Shown in pieces: positions 1 to 13,805 of a DNA stretch of 14,996 bases. The stretch comes from Rubritepida sp. (lineage in GTDB: Bacteria > Pseudomonadota > Alphaproteobacteria > Acetobacterales > Acetobacteraceae), in contig JALHNW010000014.1 of assembly GCA_022843345.1 (NCBI GenBank), positions 1 to 14,996 on the forward strand, written 5' to 3'. The position numbers and the translations under genes were made by a program. Below the pieces are notes generated by a model. The model ran no database searches. It was given only the letters and a program-made list of their open reading frames with translations, and was not told the DNA's origin. Position 1 is the first letter of the stretch. Every line of letters begins with the position of its first letter.

Positions 1-118
1 CGGTCTTCGCAAGGATCTTGGTGATCGCCGCCGTCAGCGACGTCTTGCCATGATCCACATGCCCGATCGTGCCGATATTCACATGCGGCTTGTTACGCTC
101 GAATTTCGCCTTCGCCAT
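1..118 (-). CDS. tuf: Elongation factor Tu, N-terminal fragment (runs off left edge)
   Basis: Only the first 39 codons are in the window; the rest lies beyond position 1. They read [14 protein letters not shown]..., followed by the G1/P-loop GHVDHGKT at residues 19-26 and SLTAAITK. This is the invariant EF-Tu N-terminus and clearly not EF-G, which starts with MAR and has AHIDAGKTT. EF-Tu is the GTPase that delivers aminoacyl-tRNA to the ribosomal A site. The ATG is at 116-118, 26 bp after the rpsG stop on the same strand, with only a weak purine-rich stretch (GGGA, ACGGA) as ribosome binding site. Tuf is therefore probably cotranscribed with rpsL-rpsG. The odd point is that fusA, which usually lies between rpsG and tuf, is missing here. 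Confidence 0.96.
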   Translation of the reverse strand, partial: MAKAKFERNKPHVNIGTIGHVDHGKTSLTAAITKILAKT

Positions 119-144
119 GTCCGTGATTCCCGATCGGGTTCGAT

Positions 145-621
145 TTACCAGCGGTAGTGGCTGAAGGCCTTGTTGGCCTCCGCCATCCGGTGCGTGTCTT
201 CGCGCTTCTTGACGGCCGAACCGCGGTTGTTCGCCGCGTCCATCAGCTCGCCGGAAAGGCGTTCTTCCATCGTGTGCTCGCCGCGCTTGCGGGCGGACTC
301 GATGAGCCAGCGGATCGCCAGCGCCTGGCGGCGCTCCGGGCGAACTTCCACCGGCACCTGGTACGTCGCACCACCGACGCGGCGCGAACGCACCTCGACG
401 GCGGGCTTCACATTGTCCATCGCCTCGTGGAACAGGCGCAGCGGATCGCCGCTCGGGCCGGAGCGCTTCTTCAGCGTCTCCATCGCGCCGTAGACGATGT
501 GCTCGGCGGTGGACTTCTTGCCGTCATACATCAGCACGTTCATGAAACGGCTGAGGACGATATCGCCGAACTTCGGATCCGGCAGGACTTCGCGCTTCTC
601 GGCGCGGTGACGACGCGACAT
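145..621 (-). CDS. rpsG: 30S ribosomal protein S7
   Basis: The 158-residue product is full length for bacterial S7 (about 155-180). S7 is a primary 16S rRNA-binding protein that nucleates assembly of the 30S head and lies near the E site. Visible family marks are the start [20 protein letters not shown], the [20 protein letters not shown] segment (residues about 25-44), [20 protein letters not shown] (about 84-103), the basic helix [12 protein letters not shown], and the C-terminal [15 protein letters not shown]. The start ATG follows a GAGGGG Shine-Dalgarno sequence that overlaps the end of rpsL; only 11 bp separate the two genes, which indicates translational coupling. In E. coli, S7 represses its own operon by binding the S12-S7 gap. 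Here that gap is too short for the same structure, so the mechanism must differ or be absent. Confidence 0.98.
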   Translation of the reverse strand: MSRRHRAEKREVLPDPKFGDIVLSRFMNVLMYDGKKSTAEHIVYGAMETLKKRSGPSGDPLRLFHEAMDNVKPAVEVRSRRVGGATYQVPVEVRPERRQALAIRWLIESARKRGEHTMEERLSGELMDAANNRGSAVKKREDTHRMAEANKAFSHYRW

Positions 622-632
622 CTCTCAGCCCC

Positions 633-1004
633 TCACTTCGGACGCTTGGCGCCGTAGAGCGAGCGCCGCTTGCGCCGCTTCGGCAGGCCCTGCGTGTCCA
701 GCACGCCGCGCAGGATGTGGTAGCGCACGCCCGGAAGGTCCTTCACGCGGCCCCCGCGGATCAGCACCACCGAGTGCTCCTGCAGGTTGTGACCCTCGCC
801 GGGGATGTAGCTCACCACCTCGAAGCCGTTCGTCAGGCGCACCTTCGCGACCTTGCGAAGCGCCGAGTTCGGCTTCTTCGGCGTGGTCGTGTACACGCGC
901 GTGCAGACGCCCCGCTTCTGGGGGCAGCCCTGCAGCGCGGGCACCTTGTTCTGGCTCTTCCGGGGCTCGCGGCCCTGGGCGATGAGCTGGTTGATCGTCG
1001 GCAT
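633..1004 (-). CDS. rpsL: 30S ribosomal protein S12
   Basis: The product is 123 residues, [20 protein letters not shown]... to ...[11 protein letters not shown]12 sits at the decoding centre and affects accuracy. The [14 protein letters not shown] loop ([11 protein letters not shown]43 and K44) and the VKDLPG loop (K88, D89) are intact, so the residues that commonly change in streptomycin-resistant mutants are wild type. An in-frame extension reaches back to 1163. I reject it because the family always begins MPTINQL and AAGGGG lies 5-6 nt upstream of the ATG at 1002-1004. The gene is the first of rpsL-rpsG-tuf. A good promoter (1187-1215) and a structured leader of about 175 nt precede it. 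Confidence 0.98.
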   Translation of the reverse strand: MPTINQLIAQGREPRKSQNKVPALQGCPQKRGVCTRVYTTTPKKPNSALRKVAKVRLTNGFEVVSYIPGEGHNLQEHSVVLIRGGRVKDLPGVRYHILRGVLDTQGLPKRRKRRSLYGAKRPK

Positions 1005-1180
1005 GACGCCCCTTCGTGAACTCGTTCTCAGACCCATCCGCCCCGAACGAAGCGTGGCCCGCCCGGACGCCTGAGGCATCACGAGCGGGCCACCGCATCG
1101 AACCCGGGGCCTCGGCGGCTCGGAAGCCGCGGTGTCCCAGGCAAGGCGTTTGAACCAACACACCGGGTTTCCCCGGCCAG
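1005..1180 (-). promoter_or_regulatory. Structured 5' leader of the rpsL-rpsG-tuf transcript
   Basis: The leader between the predicted transcription start (near 1180) and the rpsL ATG contains three clear hairpins. From 5' to 3' on the minus strand they are: a 5-bp stem 1163-1167/1172-1176 closed by a GAAA (GNRA) loop, a 6-bp stem 1115-1120/1125-1130 with a UCCG (UNCG-type) loop, and a perfect 9-bp stem 1054-1062/1085-1093 with a 22-nt loop. The Shine-Dalgarno region itself looks unpaired. Such a leader could stabilise the mRNA or serve as a feedback site for a ribosomal protein. The function is inferred from the structure only. Confidence 0.5.
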
Positions 1181-1186
1181 AGGCGC

Positions 1187-1215
1187 CTTCTACTGACCCG
1201 CCCGTGGCAAGTCAA
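1187..1215 (-). promoter_or_regulatory. Sigma70-like promoter for rpsL-rpsG-tuf
   Basis: On the minus strand, -35 TTGACT (1210-1215) and -10 TAGAAG (1187-1192) are separated by exactly 17 bp. This is the best promoter match in the window. It lies just downstream of the rpoC hairpin (1232-1258), as expected for a new transcription unit starting after rpoBC. Confidence 0.7.
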
Positions 1216-1231
1216 GCGAAGGCGGTGGATT

Positions 1232-1258
1232 CGCCGGGCGCGACCTGCGCGCCCGGCG
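1232..1258 (-). terminator. Perfect hairpin downstream of rpoC
   Basis: An 11-bp perfect GC stem (1232-1242 with 1248-1258) encloses a 5-nt loop and begins 7 bp after the rpoC stop codon (1266-1268). On the transcribed strand it is followed by AATCCACC, so there is no proper U tract. It may be a weak or Rho-assisted terminator or a 3' end stabiliser, placed between the rpoBC unit and the rpsL promoter. Confidence 0.6.
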
Positions 1259-1265
1259 CATGGCC

Positions 1266-5519
<4,254 letters not shown>

Positions 5520-5534
5520 GCCGCCTCGCTCTCC

Positions 5535-5560
5535 GCCCCGGCCATGCGCGCTGCCGGGGC
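5535..5560 (-). other. Hairpin just upstream of the rpoC ribosome binding site
   Basis: GCCCCGGC (5553-5560 on the minus strand) pairs perfectly with GCCGGGGC (5535-5542) around a 10-nt loop. The stem ends 1 nt before the GGAG of the rpoC Shine-Dalgarno sequence. It could be a processing site or could modulate rpoC translation relative to rpoB. No U tract follows, so it is unlikely to be a terminator. Confidence 0.5.
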
Positions 5561-5585
5561 CCTGCTTCGGGGTATCAAAAGGGTT

Positions 5586-5607
5586 GGGGGACCGATCTCG
5601 GCCCCCC
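5586..5607 (-). terminator. Possible attenuator hairpin between rpoB and rpoC
   Basis: A stem of about nine pairs (five G-C, one G-U, then CCG/CGG, with a possible extra A-U) lies 9 bp after the rpoB stop. Six nt further on the transcribed strand is TTTT (5580-5577). The separation makes it a poor intrinsic terminator but a plausible partial attenuator or RNA processing site. Confidence 0.4.
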
Positions 5608-5616
5608 GAAATGGGG

Positions 5617-9804
<4,188 letters not shown>

Positions 9805-9928
9805 GCGGTATCCGCTTCCCTACATGCCCCTGCGGGCGAATGCCTGTGTCCCGGGCGGCACCCTGCCCCCCGAAACGGCGGAAGGGGCGGCAACCACACG
9901 GTTCCCGCCCACCCCCTGAAATCGTGGT

Positions 9929-9952
9929 CCGGCCCGGACGGATCCGGGCCGG
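9929..9952 (-). terminator. Attenuator-like hairpin between rplL and rpoB
   Basis: A perfect 10-bp stem (9929-9938 with 9943-9952) is closed by a UCCG loop in the minus-strand RNA and starts 6 bp after the rplL stop. It is followed by ACCACGATTTCAG, with no strong U tract. In E. coli the rplL-rpoB gap carries a partial terminator and an RNase III site that set the ribosomal protein to RNA polymerase ratio. The position here matches that role, but the role is inferred. Confidence 0.6.
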
Positions 9953-9958
9953 GTCGGA

Positions 9959-10333
9959 TTACGAGACCTTGACCGAGGCGCCGTTCTCTTCGAGCGACTT
10001 CTTGATCTTGTCGGCCTCGTCCTTGGAGACGTTCTCCTTGATGGTCTTGGGCGCGCCCTCGACCAAGTCCTTGGCTTCCTTCAGGCCCAGGCCCGTGATC
10101 TCGCGCACGACCTTGATCACGTTGATCTTCTTGTCGCCGGCGGACTCGAGCGAGACCGTGAACTCGGTCTGCACCTCGGCAGGCGCCGCGGCGGCAGCCG
10201 GGGCGGCGGCGGCGACGGCCACCGGAGCGGCGGCGGAAACGCCCCACTTCTCCTCAAGCATCTTGGAGAGCTCGGCGGCCTCCAGGACGGAAAGGGCGGA
10301 CAGCTCGTCAACGAGCTTTGCGAGATCGGCCAT
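9959..10333 (-). CDS. rplL: 50S ribosomal protein L7/L12
   Basis: The product is 124 residues with the usual three parts: N-terminal dimerisation helices ([22 protein letters not shown], 1-30) that bind L10, a flexible Ala/Pro hinge (about 33-54), and the C-terminal factor-binding domain with [15 protein letters not shown] and the end ENGASVKVS. It forms the ribosomal stalk that recruits and activates EF-Tu, EF-G and other GTPases. A longer in-frame start at 10390 is rejected: the family begins MADL, and AAGGAA lies 8 nt upstream of the ATG at 10331-10333. The gene is 90 bp downstream of rplJ. Several copies are made per L10, so the strong Shine-Dalgarno sequence fits high translation. Confidence 0.98.
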   Translation of the reverse strand: MADLAKLVDELSALSVLEAAELSKMLEEKWGVSAAAPVAVAAAAPAAAAAPAEVQTEFTVSLESAGDKKINVIKVVREITGLGLKEAKDLVEGAPKTIKENVSKDEADKIKKSLEENGASVKVS

Positions 10334-10376
10334 CTGTATGTTCCTTCGATCTAATGGCTTGACTGTGGCTTGACAA

Positions 10377-10400
10377 CCCCATCCGGACATCCGGGCGGGG
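10377..10400 (-). other. Imperfect hairpin between rplJ and rplL
   Basis: In the minus-strand RNA, CCCCGC-CCGG pairs with CCGG-AT-GGGG around an ATGT loop, with one G-U pair and one mismatch. It lies in the 90-bp rplJ-rplL gap, well upstream of the rplL Shine-Dalgarno sequence. It might help set L12 excess or mRNA stability. Evidence is weak beyond the pairing itself. Confidence 0.35.
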
Positions 10401-10423
10401 CAAGAATGAAAGGCTGCCTGCCC

Positions 10424-10939
10424 TTACGCCGCGTCCTTGTCGGCGAAGGCCTTCAGCACCCGTGCCAGCTGCCCACCAGGGGCCTGGAGCACGCCCGCGA
10501 TGCGCGTCGCCGGGGTCTGGATCAGACCAACCAGCTGCGCCCGCAGCGCGTCCAGGGACGGCAGCTCGGCCAGCGCCTTGACCCCGTCGAGGGCCAGGGT
10601 CTGCGTGCCGAGCGCACCGCCCAGGATCACGAACTTGTCGTTCGTCTTGGCGAACTCCACGGCCGTCTTGGCCACGGCCACCGGGTCCTTCGCCCACGCG
10701 AGCGCGGTCGGACCCTTCAGCAGCGGCTGGACGCCCTGGAAGCGGGTGCCGTCGAGGGCGCGGCTGGCCAGGCGGTTCTTCGCAACCTTGTACGTCGCGC
10801 CCGCGGCCTTCATCTTGCGGCGCAGATCGTCCACCGCCGCCACCGTCAGACCCTTGTTCTGGGCGACGAGGACGAAGGACGTCTCACCGAAGGTGGTGAC
10901 CAGGGACTCGACGAAGGCGCGCTTTTCCGTGCGGTCCAT
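10424..10939 (-). CDS. rplJ: 50S ribosomal protein L10
   Basis: The product is 171 residues from the second of two tandem ATG codons (10937-10939); the first, at 10940-10942, would add one Met. GGAG lies 3 nt before the first ATG and 6 nt before the second. Spacing and the family start MDRxxKxxxV therefore favour the second. Family marks: [21 protein letters not shown], the RNA-binding [13 protein letters not shown] segment (about 50-62), [43 protein letters not shown], and a C-terminal helix to which L7/L12 dimers attach. L10 anchors the stalk to the GTPase-associated region of 23S rRNA with L11. L10-L12 typically represses its own mRNA; a matching leader lies upstream (about 11095-11170). 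Confidence 0.97.
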   Translation of the reverse strand: MDRTEKRAFVESLVTTFGETSFVLVAQNKGLTVAAVDDLRRKMKAAGATYKVAKNRLASRALDGTRFQGVQPLLKGPTALAWAKDPVAVAKTAVEFAKTNDKFVILGGALGTQTLALDGVKALAELPSLDALRAQLVGLIQTPATRIAGVLQAPGGQLARVLKAFADKDAA

Positions 10940-11059
10940 CATACGCTCCGTCGGTGGCCGGTGCCTGGTGGAGGGGCCCCGGCCGGTTCAACCCAGGCAC
11001 GCGGGACCACCCCGCGCACCCGTTCGCCTGTCGTGTGTTCGCCGGAAAGCCAAGCCGAA

Positions 11060-11084
11060 CGCCGCGGGGCGATGCCACGCGGCG
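11060..11084 (-). other. 7-bp hairpin in the distal rplJ leader
   Basis: Perfect 7-bp GC stem 11060-11066/11078-11084 with an 11-nt loop, between the L10 leader motif and the rplJ start. A second 6-bp hairpin (11000-11005/11011-11016) lies nearer the gene. These may form part of the conformational switch downstream of the L10-binding site. Function is inferred. Confidence 0.35.
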
Positions 11085-11094
11085 GGATCATCTC

Positions 11095-11170
11095 GGTTCC
11101 CCGTCTCCTGCTGGCGGGCTTGCGCCCATTACGCCCTCCGGGGAAGGCACCCGCAGTCTCCGACAGGAGT
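11095..11170 (-). promoter_or_regulatory. Candidate L10 (rplJ) autoregulatory leader
   Basis: In the minus-strand RNA, CCUG (11164-11167) pairs with CAGG (11107-11110) and CU-GCGGG (11150-11156) pairs with CCCGC-(C)-AG (11111-11118). This leaves a 7-nt bulge UCGGAGA on one strand, which resembles a kink-turn. Between the arms are a 6-bp hairpin (GCCTTC/GAGGGC) and GGGC-GCAA-GCCC, a GNRA-capped stem. Kink-turn-containing L10 leaders upstream of rplJ are an established family in bacteria, and L10-(L12)4 binds them. Position directly ahead of rplJ and the bulge sequence fit. No promoter is visible in this gap, so regulation would act on readthrough from rplKA. Confidence 0.6.
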
Positions 11171-11177
11171 GCGGCCC

Positions 11178-11191
11178 CGGGGTCGCCCCCG
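11178..11191 (-). other. GNRA-capped hairpin at the start of the rplJ leader
   Basis: CGGGG-GCGA-CCCCG in the minus-strand RNA gives a perfect 5-bp stem with a GCGA tetraloop, 10 bp downstream of the post-rplA hairpin and just before the L10 leader motif. It probably belongs to the leader fold or stabilises the junction. Confidence 0.35.
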
Positions 11192-11200
11192 CGGCCTGCG

Positions 11201-11222
11201 CGCGCCCGGCGGACCGGGCGCG
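11201..11222 (-). terminator. Perfect hairpin downstream of rplA
   Basis: A perfect 9-bp stem (11201-11209/11214-11222) with a UCCG loop begins 6 bp after the rplA stop. No U tract follows on the transcribed strand (CGCAGGCCGC), so full intrinsic termination is unlikely. It may be a partial attenuator, a pause site or a processing site between rplKA and rplJL, as these gene pairs are often differentially expressed. Confidence 0.5.
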
Positions 11223-11228
11223 AATTCC

Positions 11229-11915
11229 TCAGCCGGCGAGCGTCGCCGGGTCCACCTTCACGCCCACGCCCATGGTGGAGGCGACGGCGACCTTCTTCAC
11301 GTAGGTCCCCTTCGCGCCGGCCGGGCGGGCCTTCTGGATGGCGTCGATGAAGGCGCGGGCATTGGCGGCCAGCTTCTCGGCGTCGAAGCTCGCCTTGCCG
11401 ATGCCGGCGTGGATGATCCCGGCCTTCTCGGCGCGGAACTCCACCTGGCCGGCCTTGGCGGCGGCGACGGCGCCCTTCACGTCCATCGTGACGGTGCCCA
11501 GCTTGGGGTTCGGCATCAGGCCGCGCGGGCCCAGCACCTTGCCCAGCCGGCCGACGAGCGCCATCATGTCGGGCGTCGCGATGCAGCGGTCGAAGTCGAT
11601 CTTGCCTTCCTGCACGGCGGCCGCCAAGTCGTCCGCGCCCACCACGTCGGCGCCGGCGGCCTTGGCCTCCTCCGCCTTCGGGCCGCGGGCGAAGACGCCG
11701 ATGCGGACGGTCTTGCCGGTGCCGTTCGGCAGGCCGACCACGCCGCGGACCATCTGGTCGGCGTGGCGCGGGTCGATGCCCAGGTTCATGGACAGCTCGA
11801 TCGTCTCGTCGAACTTGGCCTTCGCGTTGGCCTTGGCCAGGGCGATCGCCTCATCCAGGGCGTAGAGCTTCTCGGCCTCGACGGTCGTGGCCAGGGCCTT
11901 CATGCGCTTGCTCAT
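11229..11915 (-). CDS. rplA: 50S ribosomal protein L1
   Basis: The product is 228 residues, normal for L1. It forms the mobile L1 stalk that helps release tRNA from the E site. Visible marks: [20 protein letters not shown] (35-54), [20 protein letters not shown] (57-76), and the L1 signature region [19 protein letters not shown] (about 122-140). The C-terminal part [19 protein letters not shown] is also typical. The ATG at 11913-11915 lies 3 bp after the rplK stop, with GGAGG inside the end of rplK, so translation is coupled. In many bacteria L1 also binds its own mRNA near rplK and represses the pair; a leader with hairpins lies upstream of rplK here. Confidence 0.98.
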   Translation of the reverse strand: MSKRMKALATTVEAEKLYALDEAIALAKANAKAKFDETIELSMNLGIDPRHADQMVRGVVGLPNGTGKTVRIGVFARGPKAEEAKAAGADVVGADDLAAAVQEGKIDFDRCIATPDMMALVGRLGKVLGPRGLMPNPKLGTVTMDVKGAVAAAKAGQVEFRAEKAGIIHAGIGKASFDAEKLAANARAFIDAIQKARPAGAKGTYVKKVAVASTMGVGVKVDPATLAG

Positions 11916-11918
11916 GGG

Positions 11919-12353
11919 TCAGCCCTCCACCACGGTCATGCCCATGGAGCGGGCGGAACCGGCCAGCATGCGAACGGCGGACTCGATGTCCGTGCAGTTC
12001 ATGTGCTTCATCTTGATGGCCGCGATCTCGGCCAGCTGCGACTTCGTCACCCGGCCCACGGTGCCGCCCTTGCCCGGCGTCGTGCTGCCCTTCTCGATCT
12101 TCGCCGCCTTCATCAGGAAGTAGGTGTTGGGCGGGGTCTTGGTGATGAAGGAGAAGGTGCGGTCGGTGAAGGCGGTGATGACCACCGGCGTCGGCGTGCC
12201 CGGCTCCATCTGCTGCGTCGCCGCGTTGAATTCCTTGACGAACTGCATGATGTTCAGCCCGCGCTGGCCCAGCGCCGGGCCGACCGGCGGCGACGGGTTC
12301 GCCTTTCCGGCCGGAATCTGCAGCTTGATGTAGCCCGCGATCTTCTTCGCCAT
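11919..12353 (-). CDS. rplK: 50S ribosomal protein L11
   Basis: The product is 144 residues (family about 141-145), starting [20 protein letters not shown]. The N-terminal domain holds [19 protein letters not shown] (20-38), the thiostrepton/factor-interaction face. The C-terminal domain ends with [20 protein letters not shown] (115-134), which binds the GTPase-associated 23S rRNA. The start ATG (12351-12353) follows GAGGAG with 8-nt spacing; an in-frame extension to 12692 would run through the tRNA gene and is rejected. A promoter (12431-12459) and a leader of about 70 nt precede it. The usual upstream partners secE and nusG are absent here; a tRNA-Pro gene is the neighbour. Confidence 0.98.
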   Translation of the reverse strand: MAKKIAGYIKLQIPAGKANPSPPVGPALGQRGLNIMQFVKEFNAATQQMEPGTPTPVVITAFTDRTFSFITKTPPNTYFLMKAAKIEKGSTTPGKGGTVGRVTKSQLAEIAAIKMKHMNCTDIESAVRMLAGSARSMGMTVVEG

Positions 12354-12424
12354 GGCTCGATCTCCTCGAAGGTGAGGGACCCGCGGTCCAGACGGCCCCG
12401 AAAGGAGCCTCCCGCGTTTCCGAA
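12354..12424 (-). promoter_or_regulatory. 5' leader of rplK with two hairpins (candidate L1 operator)
   Basis: Between the predicted start of transcription and rplK are GGCUCC-UUUC-GGGGCC (12394-12409, one G-U pair) and GGACC-GCG-GGUCC (12377-12389), leaving the Shine-Dalgarno sequence free. L1 is known to repress rplKA mRNA by binding a stem and internal loop near the rplK start. I cannot recognise the specific L1 motif here, so this is a positional inference. Confidence 0.35.
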
Positions 12425-12430
12425 GCGCGC

Positions 12431-12459
12431 CCTCTAAGGGGTTCGCGCGCTCCTGTCCA
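12431..12459 (-). promoter_or_regulatory. Sigma70-like promoter for rplK
   Basis: On the minus strand, -35 TGGACA (12454-12459) and -10 TAGAGG (12431-12436) have a 17-bp spacer. The -10 closely resembles that of the rpsL promoter (TAGAAG). It sits between the tRNA 3' end and rplK, so rplK need not depend on the tRNA promoter. Confidence 0.55.
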
Positions 12460-12498
12460 GGGCGGGAGCCGCGCGTGGCGCGCATGGCATGACGGCGA

Positions 12499-12575
12499 TG
12501 GTCGGAGTGAGAGGATTCGAACCTCCGGCCCCCGCGTCCCGAACACGGTGCTCTACCAGGCTGAGCTACACTCCG
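12499..12575 (-). tRNA. tRNA-Pro (anticodon CGG)
   Basis: The minus strand folds as a complete 77-nt tRNA. The acceptor stem is CGGAGTG/CACTCCG, followed by discriminator A and an encoded CCA (12499-12501). The D arm contains GCTC-AGCCTGGTA-GAGC. The anticodon stem CCGTG/CGCGG encloses TTCGGGA with anticodon CGG, reading CCG proline codons. The T arm is GGAGG-TTCGAAT-CCTCT. CCG is a frequent codon in such a GC-rich genome. The gene precedes rplK on the same strand. Confidence 0.97.
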
Positions 12576-12589
12576 CCGCCGTGGCGCCG

Positions 12590-12618
12590 CGTGTAACGGC
12601 TCCGCGCTTGCGGCGCAA
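12590..12618 (-). promoter_or_regulatory. Possible promoter for tRNA-Pro
   Basis: On the minus strand, TTGCGC (12613-12618) and TACACG (12590-12595) are 17 bp apart. The -10 ends 14 bp before the tRNA 5' end, the usual distance for a tRNA promoter. Both hexamers match the consensus at only about half the positions. Confidence 0.4.
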
Positions 12619-12636
12619 GACGGGGTCGGCCAGCAT
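12608..12636 (+). promoter_or_regulatory. Weak candidate promoter for the cytochrome gene
   Basis: TTGCGG (12608-12613), 17 bp, then CAGCAT (12631-12636) on the plus strand would start transcription just ahead of the GGAGGG at 12650-12655. The -35 shares the palindrome CTTGC-GGC-GCAAG (12607-12619) with the divergent tRNA promoter. The -10 is poor. Confidence 0.25.
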
Positions 12637-12661
12637 GGGTGGAATGAACGGAGGGACTGGC

Positions 12662-13105
12662 ATGAAGTCATGGATCGCGGCGGGGGCCGCATTGCTGCTG
12701 GCAGGCACGGCCTGGGCGCAAAGCCCGGCGGAGGTGGTGCAGCAGCGGCGCGACGGCCTCAAGGCCATGGGCGGCCATGCCGAGGCGATGGCCGCGATCG
12801 CCCGCGCCGGCGGCGACCCGCGCCCCGCCGTGGCGCGCATCGAGGAGATGGAGCGCTTCTTCGCCACCTTCCCCGCCCGCTTCCCCGCCGGCACCCAGCA
12901 GGGCGCACCGGGCATCGACACCCGCGCGCTGCCGAACATCTGGGCCGACTTCGCGGCCTTCGAGCGGCTGAACGCCAACCTGCTCACGCGCCTGGCCGCG
13001 ATGAAGGAAGTGGCGGCGTCCGGCAACGCGGGGGCCTTCCCCGCCGCGCTCCAGGCCACGGGCGCCGCCTGCGGCGAGTGCCACCGGCCCAACCGCGCCC
13101 GCTGA
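12662..13105 (+). CDS. Periplasmic cytochrome c'/c556-like protein
   Basis: The product is 147 residues: a signal peptide ([19 protein letters not shown], cleavage likely after residue 19), then a mostly helical domain, then a single C-terminal heme-attachment motif CGECH (C137, C140, H141) followed by only six residues. A helical bundle with one CxxCH at the extreme C-terminus is the hallmark of class II cytochromes c (c'/c556). The N-terminal helix [15 protein letters not shown] fits the first helix of that family; R30 and M36 might lie in the heme pocket, but I cannot tell whether the iron is five- or six-coordinate. A role in periplasmic electron transfer or NO binding is possible. The start is set by GGAGGG 6 nt upstream of the ATG; further in-frame ATGs upstream lack a good site. 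The stop abuts that of the convergent gene. Confidence 0.8.
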   Translation: MKSWIAAGAALLLAGTAWAQSPAEVVQQRRDGLKAMGGHAEAMAAIARAGGDPRPAVARIEEMERFFATFPARFPAGTQQGAPGIDTRALPNIWADFAAFERLNANLLTRLAAMKEVAASGNAGAFPAALQATGAACGECHRPNRAR

Positions 13106-13801
13106 CTACGGCGCCTCCGCCTCGCCCCACCGCTCGGCGGGCACGAAGAAGAAGGTGAACACGTAGGGGTCGCTGGCCCGGAACTCCGAAGGGTCCGGGC
13201 TGGCGGCCTGCATCGTCGCCGCGTCGAACGCCGCCATTGGCCGCATCCCGCCGAGCCAGAAGAACCCGCGATACCCCAGCGATTCCAGCAGCGCCGGCAC
13301 CCGCGCCGTGCTGCCCGGCGCGTGGCGCTCCTCCACCTCCAGGCTCAGCACGGGGCGGCAGCGGCGCAGCGTGTCCGTGGCGCCGCGCAGCACCGCCTCC
13401 TCATGCCCCTCCACGTCCAGCTTCACCGCTGTCACGCCCTCCAGCGCCAGCGAATCCAGCGTCACCACCGGCACGCGGTGCGACGCTGCGGCCACGCCCG
13501 CGAAGCCGGAATAGTCCTTGGCCAGGCTCGCCCATTGCTCCTGCGCCACGCCGTCCAGCACCGGCAGGGTCAGCAACGCCTCGCCCGGCGCGTCGCCCAG
13601 CGCCTCGGGGCGGCATTCCACGTTGGGCAGGTGCGCCACCGCCGCGCGCAGCCGCCTGAAGGCCGAGGGCAGCGGCTCGAAGGCCAGCACGCGGGCGCCG
13701 GGGAGGGCTGCCAGCGGCAGCGTCAGCAGCCCGTCATGCGCGCCGATGTCCAGCGCCAGGCCGGGGCGCCACAGGCGGCGATGGAACTCCGCCTCCTCCA
13801 T
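13106..13801 (-). CDS. FkbM-family SAM-dependent methyltransferase
   Basis: The product is 231 residues. It shows the Rossmann SAM-binding motif LDIGAHDGLLTL (17-28), VLAFEPLPSAF (38-48) with the acidic residue that usually holds the ribose, VTLDSL (113-118), and the FkbM signature KLDVEGHEEAVLRGA (127-141), followed by PVLSLEVEE. FkbM enzymes methylate hydroxyl groups of polyketides, sugars or other small molecules; the substrate cannot be read from the sequence. There is no signal peptide or membrane segment. It is the last gene of a minus-strand operon, 4 bp after thiE, with a weak Shine-Dalgarno sequence, so it probably depends on coupling. Proximity to thiE does not imply a role in thiamine synthesis. 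Its TAG stop is directly adjacent to the cytochrome TGA stop on the other strand. Confidence 0.8.
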   Translation of the reverse strand: MEEAEFHRRLWRPGLALDIGAHDGLLTLPLAALPGARVLAFEPLPSAFRRLRAAVAHLPNVECRPEALGDAPGEALLTLPVLDGVAQEQWASLAKDYSGFAGVAAASHRVPVVTLDSLALEGVTAVKLDVEGHEEAVLRGATDTLRRCRPVLSLEVEERHAPGSTARVPALLESLGYRGFFWLGGMRPMAAFDAATMQAASPDPSEFRASDPYVFTFFFVPAERWGEAEAP

Positions 13802-13805
13802 GCCG

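Noticed and set aside
1005..1163. 53-residue N-terminal extension of rpsL
   Set aside because: S12 starts MPTINQL with AAGGGG upstream. The extension covers the structured leader.
10334..10390. 19-residue N-terminal extension of rplL
   Set aside because: L7/L12 starts at MADL, where AAGGAA is well placed. The extension lies in the rplJ-rplL gap and overlaps a hairpin.
12354..12692. Long N-terminal extension of rplK
   Set aside because: It would read through the tRNA-Pro gene and its promoter. The L11 family starts MAKKI, with a strong Shine-Dalgarno sequence at the chosen ATG.
12553..13092. A 179-codon minus-strand frame opposite the cytochrome gene
   Set aside because: It overlaps the tRNA at one end and is a shadow of a gene with a clear signal peptide, heme motif and Shine-Dalgarno sequence.
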